NCBI RefSeq assembly: GCF_001695575.1
Contig: NZ_LUAX01000001.1
Location: 1,364,001-1,428,000 of the forward strand
Origin: Vibrio europaeus
GTDB lineage: Bacteria > Pseudomonadota > Gammaproteobacteria > Enterobacterales > Vibrionaceae
DNA: 64,000 nucleotides
Direction of reading: 5' to 3'
A program made the position numbers and the translations under genes. Positions 44,533-52,787 of the stretch are shown here, one piece after another; position 1 is the first letter of the stretch, and each line of letters begins with the position of its first letter. The notes beneath the pieces were generated by a model, which searched no databases, had not been told where the DNA came from, and was given only the letters and a program-made list of their open reading frames with translations.

Positions 44533-44828
44533 TATGCTTCTCCCGCCTTACTGCTGTTAGTTGCACTGACCAATTCTGTCATACCTAGGGCGATAAACGC
44601 TTGTGTATGTGGCATAGCAAAATGCGCCTCAATCGCTGACTGGTCATCGTATCGCTCCCACAATATGACACGTCTAGGGTCATTGACATCAAACGTTGCT
44701 GTCGCCTGTTGGCAGCCTGACTCCGACTCCATATCCGAGCAAAACTGTTCAATTGCCTTCCTTGCTACGGCTAAGTCGACATCAGAGTTTACTCTTAGCT
44801 CCGCAGTGACAAAAATTGTTGAATCCAT
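44532..44828 (-). CDS. Antibiotic biosynthesis monooxygenase-domain protein (YgiN-like)
   Basis: The 98-residue protein is a single ABM ferredoxin-like fold (IFVTAELRVNSDVDLARK region, then RRVILWERYDDQSAIEAHFAMPHTQAF). Relatives such as YgiN act on quinols; some are heme-degrading. It is translationally coupled to the oxidoreductase gene and divergent from the LysR gene at 44934, which is likely to control it. Confidence 0.82.
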   Translation of the reverse strand: MDSTIFVTAELRVNSDVDLAVARKAIEQFCSDMESESGCQQATATFDVNDPRRVILWERYDDQSAIEAHFAMPHTQAFIALGMTELVSATNSSKAGEA

Positions 44829-44933
44829 TATTCAGTAAACCTTATTTTCTTCACGTTAAGCAAACCATGTTATTACAGCGCCCAGATTGTTAAACTGGGT
44901 CAAAGTTTTTTATTTAACAACTCAGAGTGTTTA

Positions 44934-45800
44934 ATGGACAAGCTCACAAGTATGAAGGTTTTTTGTCATGTCGCTGAACAAGGTAACTTTCGCCTGACTG
45001 CGGACTATTTTTCTATGTCAGCAACCATGGTCGGCAGACACATAAAACATCTTGAAAGTTTACTCAACACACCGCTGATTCACCGCACGACAAGAAAACA
45101 AACCTTGACCGACTCTGGAAAAATTTATCTTAAAGAGTGCCAGAGAATACTGGAAGATATCAGTAATACAGAAAGCCTTATTTATGATTTGCAGAACAAA
45201 CCTAAAGGCACGGTAAAAATCAACGCACCTGTCACCTTTGGTACTCAAGCGCTCGCTCCCATCTTGTCTGACTTTATCATTCAATACCCAGAGATCAGTG
45301 TTGATTTGGAGCTAGACAACAGTGTTATCGACCCCTACAAAAGTGAAGCTGACTTTATTATTAGAATTGGTCAGTTAAAAGACTCCAGTTTGGTGGCAAG
45401 ATACCTAGGAGAGTATGAGCTGATCTATTGCGCTTCACCCGATTACCTTGCTAGGCAAGCCAAGATTGTTAAGCCAGAAGATCTGACTCGTCACTCTTGC
45501 CTTGGTTTTCGCTATCACGATATTTCAGAGACTCCGAGTACGAAATCGGATTCACGGCAACATATCAAGTTGATGGCGAACAACGGAGAGGTGCTCCGCC
45601 AAGCCGCTTTGAAAGGCGTTGGGGTTGTTATGCAGCCTCGCATTTTACTTGAGGAAGATCTTAAGTCAGGCGTACTTGAACAAGTGCTTGTGAGCTCTCC
45701 TCTGCCAACAAAGCCGATTCATCTTGTCTATAGAGACAAACAGTTATCGCTAAAAGACCGAACCTTTGCCGACTATCTGTTAAGCGCTTTAAGGCCTTGA
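44934..45800 (+). CDS. LysR-family transcription regulator
   Basis: The 288-residue protein has the N-terminal winged HTH (VFCHVAEQGNFRLTADYFSMSATMVGRHIKHLE) and an effector-binding domain (about 90-285). It is divergent from the monooxygenase-oxidoreductase pair; the 105-base gap between them is the likely shared operator, as is usual for LysR genes. Confidence 0.9.
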   Translation: MDKLTSMKVFCHVAEQGNFRLTADYFSMSATMVGRHIKHLESLLNTPLIHRTTRKQTLTDSGKIYLKECQRILEDISNTESLIYDLQNKPKGTVKINAPVTFGTQALAPILSDFIIQYPEISVDLELDNSVIDPYKSEADFIIRIGQLKDSSLVARYLGEYELIYCASPDYLARQAKIVKPEDLTRHSCLGFRYHDISETPSTKSDSRQHIKLMANNGEVLRQAALKGVGVVMQPRILLEEDLKSGVLEQVLVSSPLPTKPIHLVYRDKQLSLKDRTFADYLLSALRP

Positions 45801-45882
45801 AAATACGCTCTCCAATCCGCTTTTACTACAGACAAATAATAGCTAGAAAGTTAGTATATTCGCTAAAGTGGATAAAGATATT

Positions 45883-46584
45883 ATGGAGAGCCTCACTGTG
45901 GCACTAGAAAAGTTCGACGATATTTACCAACGCGCAACGGAGCGTAAAGGTGGAGAAGCAAACCTAGAGTCATTACTATCTAAGCCATTGTCATTGGATC
46001 AGCTGAGGCAGATTTCCAATGATCGCTGGCTATCCGCATTCAGTATGAAGGTGTTTCAAAGTGGCATTTCTTGGAAGGTAGTGAGAAACAAATGGCCTAA
46101 CTTTGAAGAGGTGTTCTTTGCTTTTAAGGTTGAGCCACTCCTGATGCTTTCTGACGAACAATGGGACAACAAAGCGTCTGATACTCGAATTATTCGCCAT
46201 CATGCCAAAGTGAAGTCCATTCAAGCGAATGCTCAAATGCTCCACGAAGCTTCTCTACAACATGGTTCATTTTCCAACATGGTCGCTAACTGGCCAAGTG
46301 AAGACATTACGGGGCTTTGGAGTTATCTCAAGAAGCATGGTAACCGTCTTGGTGGTAACACAGGCCCATACAGTTTGCGCCAGATGGGTGTCGATACCTT
46401 TATCCTCTCGGGTGACGTAGAAAGCTACCTACGTAACTACAAAATCATCGAAGGGGGCAAAGACACCAAACGCTCTCTTGCAGCAGCCAACAGTGCTTTT
46501 GTACACTGGCAACAAGAAAGCGGACGTTCACTGACAGAAATCAGCCAAACTATTGCCTTTAGCACGGGTGATAACCGCGTATAG
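45883..46584 (+). CDS. DNA-3-methyladenine glycosylase I-like protein (Tag/HhH family)
   Basis: Tag removes 3-methyladenine from DNA. The frame opens at a GTG (45868), but I prefer the ATG at 45883, giving 233 residues. The Tag-like core is visible: DDIYQRATERKGGEANLESLL, SISNDRWLSAFSMKVFQSGISWKVVRNKWPNFEEVFFAF with its WPN and F/W pairs, and a helical C-terminal part (TGPYSLRQMGVDTFILSGDV). The substrate is inferred from the family; this subgroup differs from E. coli Tag. Confidence 0.8.
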   Translation: MESLTVALEKFDDIYQRATERKGGEANLESLLSKPLSLDQLRQISNDRWLSAFSMKVFQSGISWKVVRNKWPNFEEVFFAFKVEPLLMLSDEQWDNKASDTRIIRHHAKVKSIQANAQMLHEASLQHGSFSNMVANWPSEDITGLWSYLKKHGNRLGGNTGPYSLRQMGVDTFILSGDVESYLRNYKIIEGGKDTKRSLAAANSAFVHWQQESGRSLTEISQTIAFSTGDNRV

Positions 46585-46595
46585 GCCCTTAACAG

Positions 46596-47147
46596 TTATT
46601 GAACTGATTGCCACTGCTCGCGAGTGATTTTAAATAAGCAGTGGCGCTCTAGTTCGTGACCTTTCGCTAACTTGGGATGGTCAAAGTCTTGCCCTGTGTT
46701 GCTCATACCAATTTTTTCCATCACCTTTTGTGAAGGTAGGTTTGGCAAAGCAGTAAAAGAGTAGACCTGCTCTAGCTTCAATTCCGTGAAAGCAAACTCC
46801 AAGGCAGCTTGAGCCGCTTCTGGCGCGTAGCCCTTACCCCAGTGTTTAGAATCTAATCGCCAACCAATTTCAACAAATGGCGTATTGGGTAAACCACTTT
46901 CTTCACTTTGCGCAAGCAGACCCACAAAGCCAATAAACTCTTGGGTACTTATTAGTTCAACTGCCCAAAAGCCATAACCATTATTGTCAATGTAGCTGCG
47001 TGCACGGCCTACTTGAGCCGTGGTTTCTTCCTTGGTCATAACAGAGGGGAAATAACGCATCACCTGCTCGTTAGCATTTATCTGACAATAAGGTTCAATA
47101 TCTGAATCTTTCCATTGTCTTAACCGAAGTCTTTTTGTTTCTAGCAT
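46596..47147 (-). CDS. GNAT acetyltransferase, RimJ/RimL-like
   Basis: The 183-residue protein opens with the RimJ-type LETKRLRLRQWKDSDI and has the acetyl-CoA loop in WRLDSKHWGKGYAPEAA (about 93-109) and YSFTALPNLPSQKVMEKIG. Such enzymes acetylate protein N-termini or small molecules; substrate unknown. Confidence 0.87.
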   Translation of the reverse strand: MLETKRLRLRQWKDSDIEPYCQINANEQVMRYFPSVMTKEETTAQVGRARSYIDNNGYGFWAVELISTQEFIGFVGLLAQSEESGLPNTPFVEIGWRLDSKHWGKGYAPEAAQAALEFAFTELKLEQVYSFTALPNLPSQKVMEKIGMSNTGQDFDHPKLAKGHELERHCLFKITREQWQSVQ

Positions 47148-47188
47148 TTATGTTCCTTCATCCTTTAGTAAATCCGTTGGAATTGCCG

Positions 47189-47650
47189 TTATTGCTCAAG
47201 CTTAACCATCACTTTTTCACACAATGTCTTCAGTAAAATTAATTCATCGAGATCGAGTTGAATCTTACATTTCATCTCAGCGGGGATGGTAAGGGCTTTA
47301 GCTTTAAGCTCTCTGCCCGCTTCGCTGAGTTTTAACACCCTAACCCTTTCATCTAGTTCACTTCTGCCTCTCACCACAAAGCCTTTTGCTTCAAGCCTCT
47401 TCAATACAGGGGTTAAAGTGCCAGAATCAAGGTGTAATCTTGCACCTATGTCCTTGACGCTAATCCCATCGCTTTCCCACAGTACCATCATGACAAGATA
47501 TTGGGAGTAAGTGAGGTCTAGGGAATCTAATAACGGGCGATAGGTTCGAATCACCGCATTGGAAGCGCTGTAGAGCGGAAAACAAACCTGATTCTCTAAC
47601 AATAAACTCTCTTCTTCAGTTAGCTGTTTCTCACTATCGCAGTAACTCAT
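47189..47650 (-). CDS. ohrR: Organic peroxide-sensing repressor OhrR (MarR family)
   Basis: OhrR represses ohr until its reactive Cys is oxidised by an organic peroxide. The 153-residue protein has that Cys at residue 23 in LLENQVCFPLYSASN, the winged HTH (GISVKDIGARLHLDSGTLTPVLKRLE) and the GFVVRGRSELDERVRVL wing. It is divergent from ohr across twin operators at 47673 and 47732. Confidence 0.92.
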   Translation of the reverse strand: MSYCDSEKQLTEEESLLLENQVCFPLYSASNAVIRTYRPLLDSLDLTYSQYLVMMVLWESDGISVKDIGARLHLDSGTLTPVLKRLEAKGFVVRGRSELDERVRVLKLSEAGRELKAKALTIPAEMKCKIQLDLDELILLKTLCEKVMVKLEQ

Positions 47651-47672
47651 TCCACCACCCTTTCAAATTAAG

Positions 47673-47682
47673 TTGCGCACAA
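47673..47682. promoter_or_regulatory. OhrR operator 1
   Basis: TTGCGCACAA, an imperfect palindrome within AAGTTGCGCACAAT, near the ohrR start. Identical to the decamer at 47732-47741. OhrR binding is inferred from placement. Confidence 0.6.
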
Positions 47683-47731
47683 TATACTTGCATTCAAACT
47701 TTCTTTCGATCTAATATTGCAAACAATTAGA

Positions 47732-47741
47732 TTGCGCACAA
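47732..47741. promoter_or_regulatory. OhrR operator 2
   Basis: A second TTGCGCACAA, 20 bases before the ohr start and overlapping its leader. CAATTAGATTG, a further dyad, touches it on the left (47724-47734). Confidence 0.6.
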
Positions 47742-47760
47742 CTTAAATGAGGATGCAAAC

Positions 47761-48183
47761 ATGACAACACTATACAAAACTCAAGCAACAGCACTAGCAG
47801 GCAGAAATGGTTTGGTTAAAACAGACGATGGCTTACTTGAACTAGAGCTCGCTTATCCGAAAGAAATGGGCGGTACTGGCGCTGCTACCAACCCAGAACA
47901 ACTATTTGCCGCAGGTTACTCTGCCTGTTTTTCAAATGCTATTTTGCATGTGGCCCGCGAAGGTAAAGTGGCTTTAAAAGAAGCACCAGTGACAGCAGAG
48001 GTTGGGATTGGCCCGAACGAACAAGGCGGTTTTGCGCTAACGGTAACCCTTGCTGCATCAATCGAGCTACCTCAAGAACAAGCGCTTGAGCTCGTGCGAG
48101 TTGCGCACCAAGTGTGCCCTTACTCAAACGCTGTGCGCGGTAACATCGACGTAGAAGTCACGGTAAATGGTCAAGCAATCTAA
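47761..48183 (+). CDS. ohr: Organic hydroperoxide resistance protein Ohr (OsmC family)
   Basis: Ohr reduces organic hydroperoxides with lipoylated partners. The 140-residue protein has the two catalytic Cys at residues 56 (AGYSACFSNAI) and 119 (HQVCPYSNAVRGNIDV), as in the Ohr subgroup. GAGG lies before the ATG. It is divergent from ohrR and followed by a strong bidirectional terminator. Confidence 0.95.
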   Translation: MTTLYKTQATALAGRNGLVKTDDGLLELELAYPKEMGGTGAATNPEQLFAAGYSACFSNAILHVAREGKVALKEAPVTAEVGIGPNEQGGFALTVTLAASIELPQEQALELVRVAHQVCPYSNAVRGNIDVEVTVNGQAI

Positions 48184-48208
48184 TTAATGTTGATTGGTAT
48201 AGACGAAA

Positions 48209-48240
48209 ATGCCGACCCAAAAGGGTCGGCATTCGTTGTT
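48209..48240. terminator. Bidirectional terminator between ohr and metE
   Basis: ATGCCGACCC, AAAA, GGGTCGGCAT, with A- and T-rich flanks, between two convergent genes. Confidence 0.88.
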
Positions 48241-48253
48241 TTAGAACTCAAGG

Positions 48254-50539
48254 TTACGCTTGGTAGCTTTTACGCAGTTCTTTAGCCGCTAACACCATAT
48301 TGGCTAATGATGATTCCGTTTCTGCCCAGTTACGTGTTTTCAGGCCACAATCTGGGTTCACCCATAAGCGCTGCGCCGGAATCTTCTCTGCCGCTTTGTT
48401 GAGTAAGCCTTCAATCCATTCTTTAGTCGGAATGTTTGGTGAGTGAATGTCATAGACACCTGGGCCAATCTCATTTGGATAGTTGAAGTCTTCAAATGCC
48501 TTAAGCAGTTCCATGTTTGAACGCGATGTTTCGATGGTAATCACGTCAGCATCTAGCGCGGCGACAGACTCAATGATCTCATTAAACTCTGAGTAACACA
48601 TGTGAGTGTGGATTTGAGTTTCTGGTTTAGCACTTGCCGCTGAAATCTTAAACGCATCCACTGCCCATTCTAAGTACTCTTTATGATCACGTTTCTTAAG
48701 TGGCAAACCTTCACGAATAGCTGGCTCATCAATTTGGATGATATTAATGCCCGCATCTTGTAAGTCTGACACTTCATCACGCAGTGCGAGTGCAAGTTGA
48801 TCCGCGATTTGCTTGCGAGTGATGTCCTCACGTGGGAATGTCCAACAAAGAATCGTTACTGGTCCCGTTAGCATGCCCTTCATCTGTTTCGATGTTAAAG
48901 ACTGCGCATAGGTAGACCATTCCACCGTCATCGGTTTTTCTCGTTCAATATCTGCAACCACAATGGCAGGTTTAACGCAGCGTGATCCATAGCTCTGTAC
49001 CCAACCAAATTTGGTGGTTTGGAAGCCCGCTAAGTTTTCTGCAAAGTATTCCACCATATCGTTACGTTCAGCTTCGCCGTGAACCAAGACATCCAGATCC
49101 AACGCCTCTTGGCGTTTCACCGCATCGGCAATATGGCCTTTTAGCGCTTGATCGTATTCCGTTTGTGACAACTTACCTGTGCGATAAGCGCTACGCTGAA
49201 CTCGAATCTCGCTCGTTTGTGGGAAAGAGCCAATGGTCGTGGTTGGAAACAATGGTAGTCCCAGTACTTCACTTTGGTGAGCTGCACGCTCTGCATAGGG
49301 AGCACTACGCTCTGCCAAAGAGTTAGTAATGCTATTTAAACGCGCTTGAACTTGTGGCTTATTGACATGAGTTGCGGTTTTACGTGCTTGGATCGGCGCA
49401 CTGTAGATATCACAAGCAAGAATAGCTTCTTGGCTACCATCTAGCGCCTTACCCAGTAGCGCCACTTCCGTCACTTTCTGCTTAGCAAAAGCAAACCAAC
49501 TGCGCACTTCTTCCGTCAGAGCAGGTTCTAACTCAAGATCCACTGGACTGTGCAGTAGTGAACACGAGCTCGCTACCCATAACTTGTCACCGAGCTTATC
49601 TTTAAGCGGTTGCAATAACGCCAGTTGAGCGCTCAAATCTGCGCGCCAAACGTTGCGCCCATTAACCACACCAGCAGACAGTACCCAATGTTCGGGCAAT
49701 TTTTCGACAACCGCGTCTAGTTGTTCAGGCGCTGCCGACAAATCAATATGTAAGCCATCGACCGCTAGCTCGACAACTTTATCAAGCGTATCGCTAACTG
49801 AATCAAAATACGTAGTGAGCAAAACCTTCACATCACTGCGAATCACTTGATAGGCGAGTTTAAAGGCGTCTTGCCAAGGCTTATTCAGCTCAAGAGAGAG
49901 AATCGGTTCATCAATCTGTACCCACTCGACACCTTGTTTCGCTAGCTTAGCTAAGATTGCCTGATAAGCGGTCAACAGACGTGGTAGCAAGGAGAGGCGG
50001 TCAAATCCCTCTTCGACTTCTTTACCAAGGTACAAATAACTTAGAGGGCCAAGTAAGACAGGTTTGACTTTATGACCAGCTTTCACTGCTTCGTTAACTT
50101 CTTCAAACAGTTGCGGCCAGCTCACCTCAAAAGTATCGTCCTGACTGAACTCAGGGACAATATAGTGGTAGTTAGTGTTAAACCACTTCGTCATGTCTGA
50201 AGCCGCATGGCCGCTACAACCACATCCTGCTTGAGATTGACCACGACCTACTTTGAACAAGGTATCAAGGTCAGGGAAACCATCACGATGTCGCTTTGGA
50301 ACGTGCCCGAGTAGTAAGGTAGTGGTAAGCACATGATCATACCAAGCAAAATCACCTGCAGTCACAAACTCTAACCCAGCTTCAGATTGCGTATTCCAGT
50401 TTTTGTTACGTAGCTCAGCGCCCACTGCTTTCAGTTCAGCTTGGTCAATTTCTCCACGCCAGTATTTCTCTAGTGCAAATTTGAGTTCACGTTTTTCACC
50501 AATGCGAGGGTAACCTAGTATATGCGTTGTCGTTGTCAT
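48254..50539 (-). CDS. metE: Cobalamin-independent methionine synthase MetE
   Basis: MetE moves a methyl group from 5-methyltetrahydropteroyltri-glutamate to homocysteine. I chose the ATG at 50539 ([14 protein letters not shown]) with AAGGA eight bases upstream, not the frame opening at 50557; this gives 761 residues, the usual size. Zinc ligands are visible in [10 protein letters not shown] and [11 protein letters not shown] near the C-terminus. It is divergent from its activator gene metR; a MetJ-box-like pair lies at 50600-50615. Confidence 0.97.
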   Translation of the reverse strand: MTTTTHILGYPRIGEKRELKFALEKYWRGEIDQAELKAVGAELRNKNWNTQSEAGLEFVTAGDFAWYDHVLTTTLLLGHVPKRHRDGFPDLDTLFKVGRGQSQAGCGCSGHAASDMTKWFNTNYHYIVPEFSQDDTFEVSWPQLFEEVNEAVKAGHKVKPVLLGPLSYLYLGKEVEEGFDRLSLLPRLLTAYQAILAKLAKQGVEWVQIDEPILSLELNKPWQDAFKLAYQVIRSDVKVLLTTYFDSVSDTLDKVVELAVDGLHIDLSAAPEQLDAVVEKLPEHWVLSAGVVNGRNVWRADLSAQLALLQPLKDKLGDKLWVASSCSLLHSPVDLELEPALTEEVRSWFAFAKQKVTEVALLGKALDGSQEAILACDIYSAPIQARKTATHVNKPQVQARLNSITNSLAERSAPYAERAAHQSEVLGLPLFPTTTIGSFPQTSEIRVQRSAYRTGKLSQTEYDQALKGHIADAVKRQEALDLDVLVHGEAERNDMVEYFAENLAGFQTTKFGWVQSYGSRCVKPAIVVADIEREKPMTVEWSTYAQSLTSKQMKGMLTGPVTILCWTFPREDITRKQIADQLALALRDEVSDLQDAGINIIQIDEPAIREGLPLKKRDHKEYLEWAVDAFKISAASAKPETQIHTHMCYSEFNEIIESVAALDADVITIETSRSNMELLKAFEDFNYPNEIGPGVYDIHSPNIPTKEWIEGLLNKAAEKIPAQRLWVNPDCGLKTRNWAETESSLANMVLAAKELRKSYQA

Positions 50540-50599
50540 CTTGCCGATCCTTGTCATTCTTAATTTTGTAACTTAATCATTCTGTGCAGAACACCTTTA

Positions 50600-50615
50600 A
50601 GATGTCTGGATGGCT
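50600..50615. promoter_or_regulatory. MetJ-like boxes upstream of metE
   Basis: AGATGTCT then GGATGGCT in tandem, 7 of 8 and 5 of 8 matches to AGACGTCT, about 60 bases before metE. MetJ with S-adenosylmethionine represses methionine genes through tandem boxes of this sort. Confidence 0.5.
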
Positions 50616-50735
50616 AAACTATCTCGCCAAACACGGATTCGAACAACCTCCAAATATTCAACTTGTTTATTAGAAAATTTCATAACCGAAAAATCTAGTC
50701 TCAACAATCTAATCAACATAATTAGTTAACATCAC

Positions 50736-50751
50736 AGACGTCTAGATGTTT
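50736..50751. promoter_or_regulatory. MetJ boxes upstream of metR
   Basis: AGACGTCT, the exact MetJ consensus, followed directly by AGATGTTT. About 70 bases before metR. Confidence 0.65.
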
Positions 50752-50818
50752 ACACTCCTACAAAAACAGGGTAGGTTATGAATATTCATGCTGTTCACAC
50801 ATCATCTGAGGGAAATTC

Positions 50819-51730
50819 ATGATTGAGCTCAAGCATCTGAGAACATTGACCACTTTACGAGATACTGGGTCACTGACCGCTACAGCGACTACGCTGCATC
50901 TCACCCAGTCTGCTTTATCCCATCAGATCAAAGATCTGGAAGCAAGAATTGGTGGGCAGCTATTTTTGCGTAAAACTCGCCCGGTAAAATTCACTTCTGA
51001 GGGCGAGATCTTTCTAAAACTAGCTGACGATGTGCTACCAAAAATTGCTAAAGCGGAAAATGAAATTGCGAGCTTGAAAGAGGATGTCAACGGTCGATTG
51101 CACATGGCGATTGAATGCCATTCGTGTTTCCAGTGGCTGATGCCTGCACTTAAGGAATATCAGGTGGCTTGGCCTAGCGTCACACTCGATTTCTCATCCG
51201 GTTTTGGATTTGAACCTTTACCTGCTCTAATGGCAGGAGAGCTTGATTTGGTCATTACTTCAGATATTCAACCTCGCTCCGAAGTGCACTATGAACCCTT
51301 GTTTGATTTTGAAATGCGCTTGGTGACGTCGACCTCTCACCCTTTAGCGGACAAAGAGTGTATCGAACCAGAAGATCTCGCAGAGCAAACCATGCTGTCG
51401 TACCCAGTACAAAAGTCTCGACTCGATGTCGTCAAGCACTTCCTACAACCTGCTGGGATTGAACCAGCAAAATGGAAACAAGCAGACAATACCCTAATGC
51501 TGATTCAGATGGTGTCTGCCGGACTTGGCGTGGCTGCGTTACCCAACTGGGCAATCAGTGAGTTTTCAAGGCAAGGCTTGATTACCAGTATTCCTCTCGG
51601 TAACGGCTTATGGCGACGTTTGTTTGCCGCAACACGCAACACAGATAAAAGTAAACGCTACTTGCAGGCATTTTTTAACACCGCGAGAGTTCAGTCTCAA
51701 AGCCACTTAGATGGAATAAAAACGGTATAG
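50819..51730 (+). CDS. metR: Methionine gene activator MetR (LysR family)
   Basis: MetR activates metE and other methionine genes with homocysteine as cofactor. The 303-residue protein has the LysR HTH (LTTLRDTGSLTATATTLHLTQSALSHQIKDLE) and the effector domain; CHSCFQWLMPAL near 100 is typical of MetR. It is divergent from metE, the standard arrangement in gamma-proteobacteria. Confidence 0.94.
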   Translation: MIELKHLRTLTTLRDTGSLTATATTLHLTQSALSHQIKDLEARIGGQLFLRKTRPVKFTSEGEIFLKLADDVLPKIAKAENEIASLKEDVNGRLHMAIECHSCFQWLMPALKEYQVAWPSVTLDFSSGFGFEPLPALMAGELDLVITSDIQPRSEVHYEPLFDFEMRLVTSTSHPLADKECIEPEDLAEQTMLSYPVQKSRLDVVKHFLQPAGIEPAKWKQADNTLMLIQMVSAGLGVAALPNWAISEFSRQGLITSIPLGNGLWRRLFAATRNTDKSKRYLQAFFNTARVQSQSHLDGIKTV

Positions 51731-51736
51731 AGGATC

Positions 51737-51763
51737 AAAAAAGAGGCTTAGCGCCTCTTTTTG
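51737..51763. terminator. Bidirectional terminator after metR
   Basis: AAAAAAGAGGC, a short loop TTAGC, GCCTCTTTTT, between two convergent genes. Confidence 0.85.
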
Positions 51764-51764
51764 A

Positions 51765-51965
51765 TTATCTGTCATAAGATTTAAATTGATTGGTCAAAGG
51801 GTCGTATTGATAACCGAGCACATCAAGCTTCCCAATCACCGCTTCAACATCCATCTCGTACATAGAGACTAACTCTTCAAAAGAATCACACTCTAAGCGC
51901 AGCTTTTCATTCACGATTCCCAATAGAATTGCGCTATCTAAGCGTCCTACATTGCTGAGATCCAT
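51765..51965 (-). CDS. DUF4250 protein
   Basis: The 66-residue protein matches my recall of DUF4250 (LDSAILLGIVNEKLRLECDSFEELVSMYEM). Function unknown. The chosen ATG at 51965 has AAAGGAGG five bases upstream; a GTG one codon earlier is less likely. Confidence 0.78.
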   Translation of the reverse strand: MDLSNVGRLDSAILLGIVNEKLRLECDSFEELVSMYEMDVEAVIGKLDVLGYQYDPLTNQFKSYDR

Positions 51966-52051
51966 CACCGCCTCCTTTAACGCCGTTGCTCTTACAAGCT
52001 TAGACGCAAATGTGCGCTGTTGAAGTGAGCCAGCTCTAAACTTTGTCCGAT

Positions 52052-52732
52052 TTACAGAGCGAAAATCGCCTGATTAGATGTCGCCGCAATCAGCATAAAT
52101 GCCAACGCAATGCCAAGCTGCATCTTATTGATTTCTTTGGCCGTTAGCATATGCCAACACCAGACAAGCACCGAGCTAATCATTAGGGCAAAACCAACTA
52201 GCAAAGGCTGAACGATTGCGGTTAAAGTTTCATTATCTAGACCATTTGCTTTGAGTAATATCGCAAGGCTCATCAGCATCGCAGAAACAACGCCAGAAAC
52301 AGGGAGGATACGGTGAAAAGCCTGCAGGCGCGTGCGTGCGACAGTCAGTAGCAAATGAGCAAGCAAAGCCCCTAAAAGGCTGATCAGTACCAACACACTT
52401 AATCCACCAGCCAAAGACGCCTGCGAACTCACCTCAATACCGACGTAGGCTAGCGCCAGACCATTTGCCAAATACATCACCCAGATCGGCCCTTGTTCTC
52501 GTGTTTTTTTGGTTTGAACTTGGGAATAAAAATAGGCGATAGCAAAGACAATCATCATAGCTTCAATGCGTAATGACGCCACAGCAAGCCACATAATCGC
52601 TAAAGGCGGAAGAACTTTGTGAATACGGCCTCTTTGCCCAGGGCAAATGTCACCTTTGACGAGAATTAAAGTAAGAATGAGCTGCGCACCCAGTAACATG
52701 GGCGCGAACACCGTAAGTAATTGCTGAACCAT
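52052..52732 (-). CDS. Inner-membrane protein, unknown
   Basis: I do not recognise this 226-residue protein. Seven or eight apolar segments cover most of its length (for example MLLGAQLILTLILV, AIMWLAVASLRIEAMMIVFAIAYFY, LVLISLLGALLAHLLLTV). No motif suggests a substrate. It stands between a DUF4250 gene and two EAL genes on the same strand. Confidence 0.6.
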   Translation of the reverse strand: MVQQLLTVFAPMLLGAQLILTLILVKGDICPGQRGRIHKVLPPLAIMWLAVASLRIEAMMIVFAIAYFYSQVQTKKTREQGPIWVMYLANGLALAYVGIEVSSQASLAGGLSVLVLISLLGALLAHLLLTVARTRLQAFHRILPVSGVVSAMLMSLAILLKANGLDNETLTAIVQPLLVGFALMISSVLVWCWHMLTAKEINKMQLGIALAFMLIAATSNQAIFAL

Positions 52733-52787
52733 AGTGTCATTGATTTGAATTGATTATAGGTTGCGGATAATAGCAGATTGAGCAATT

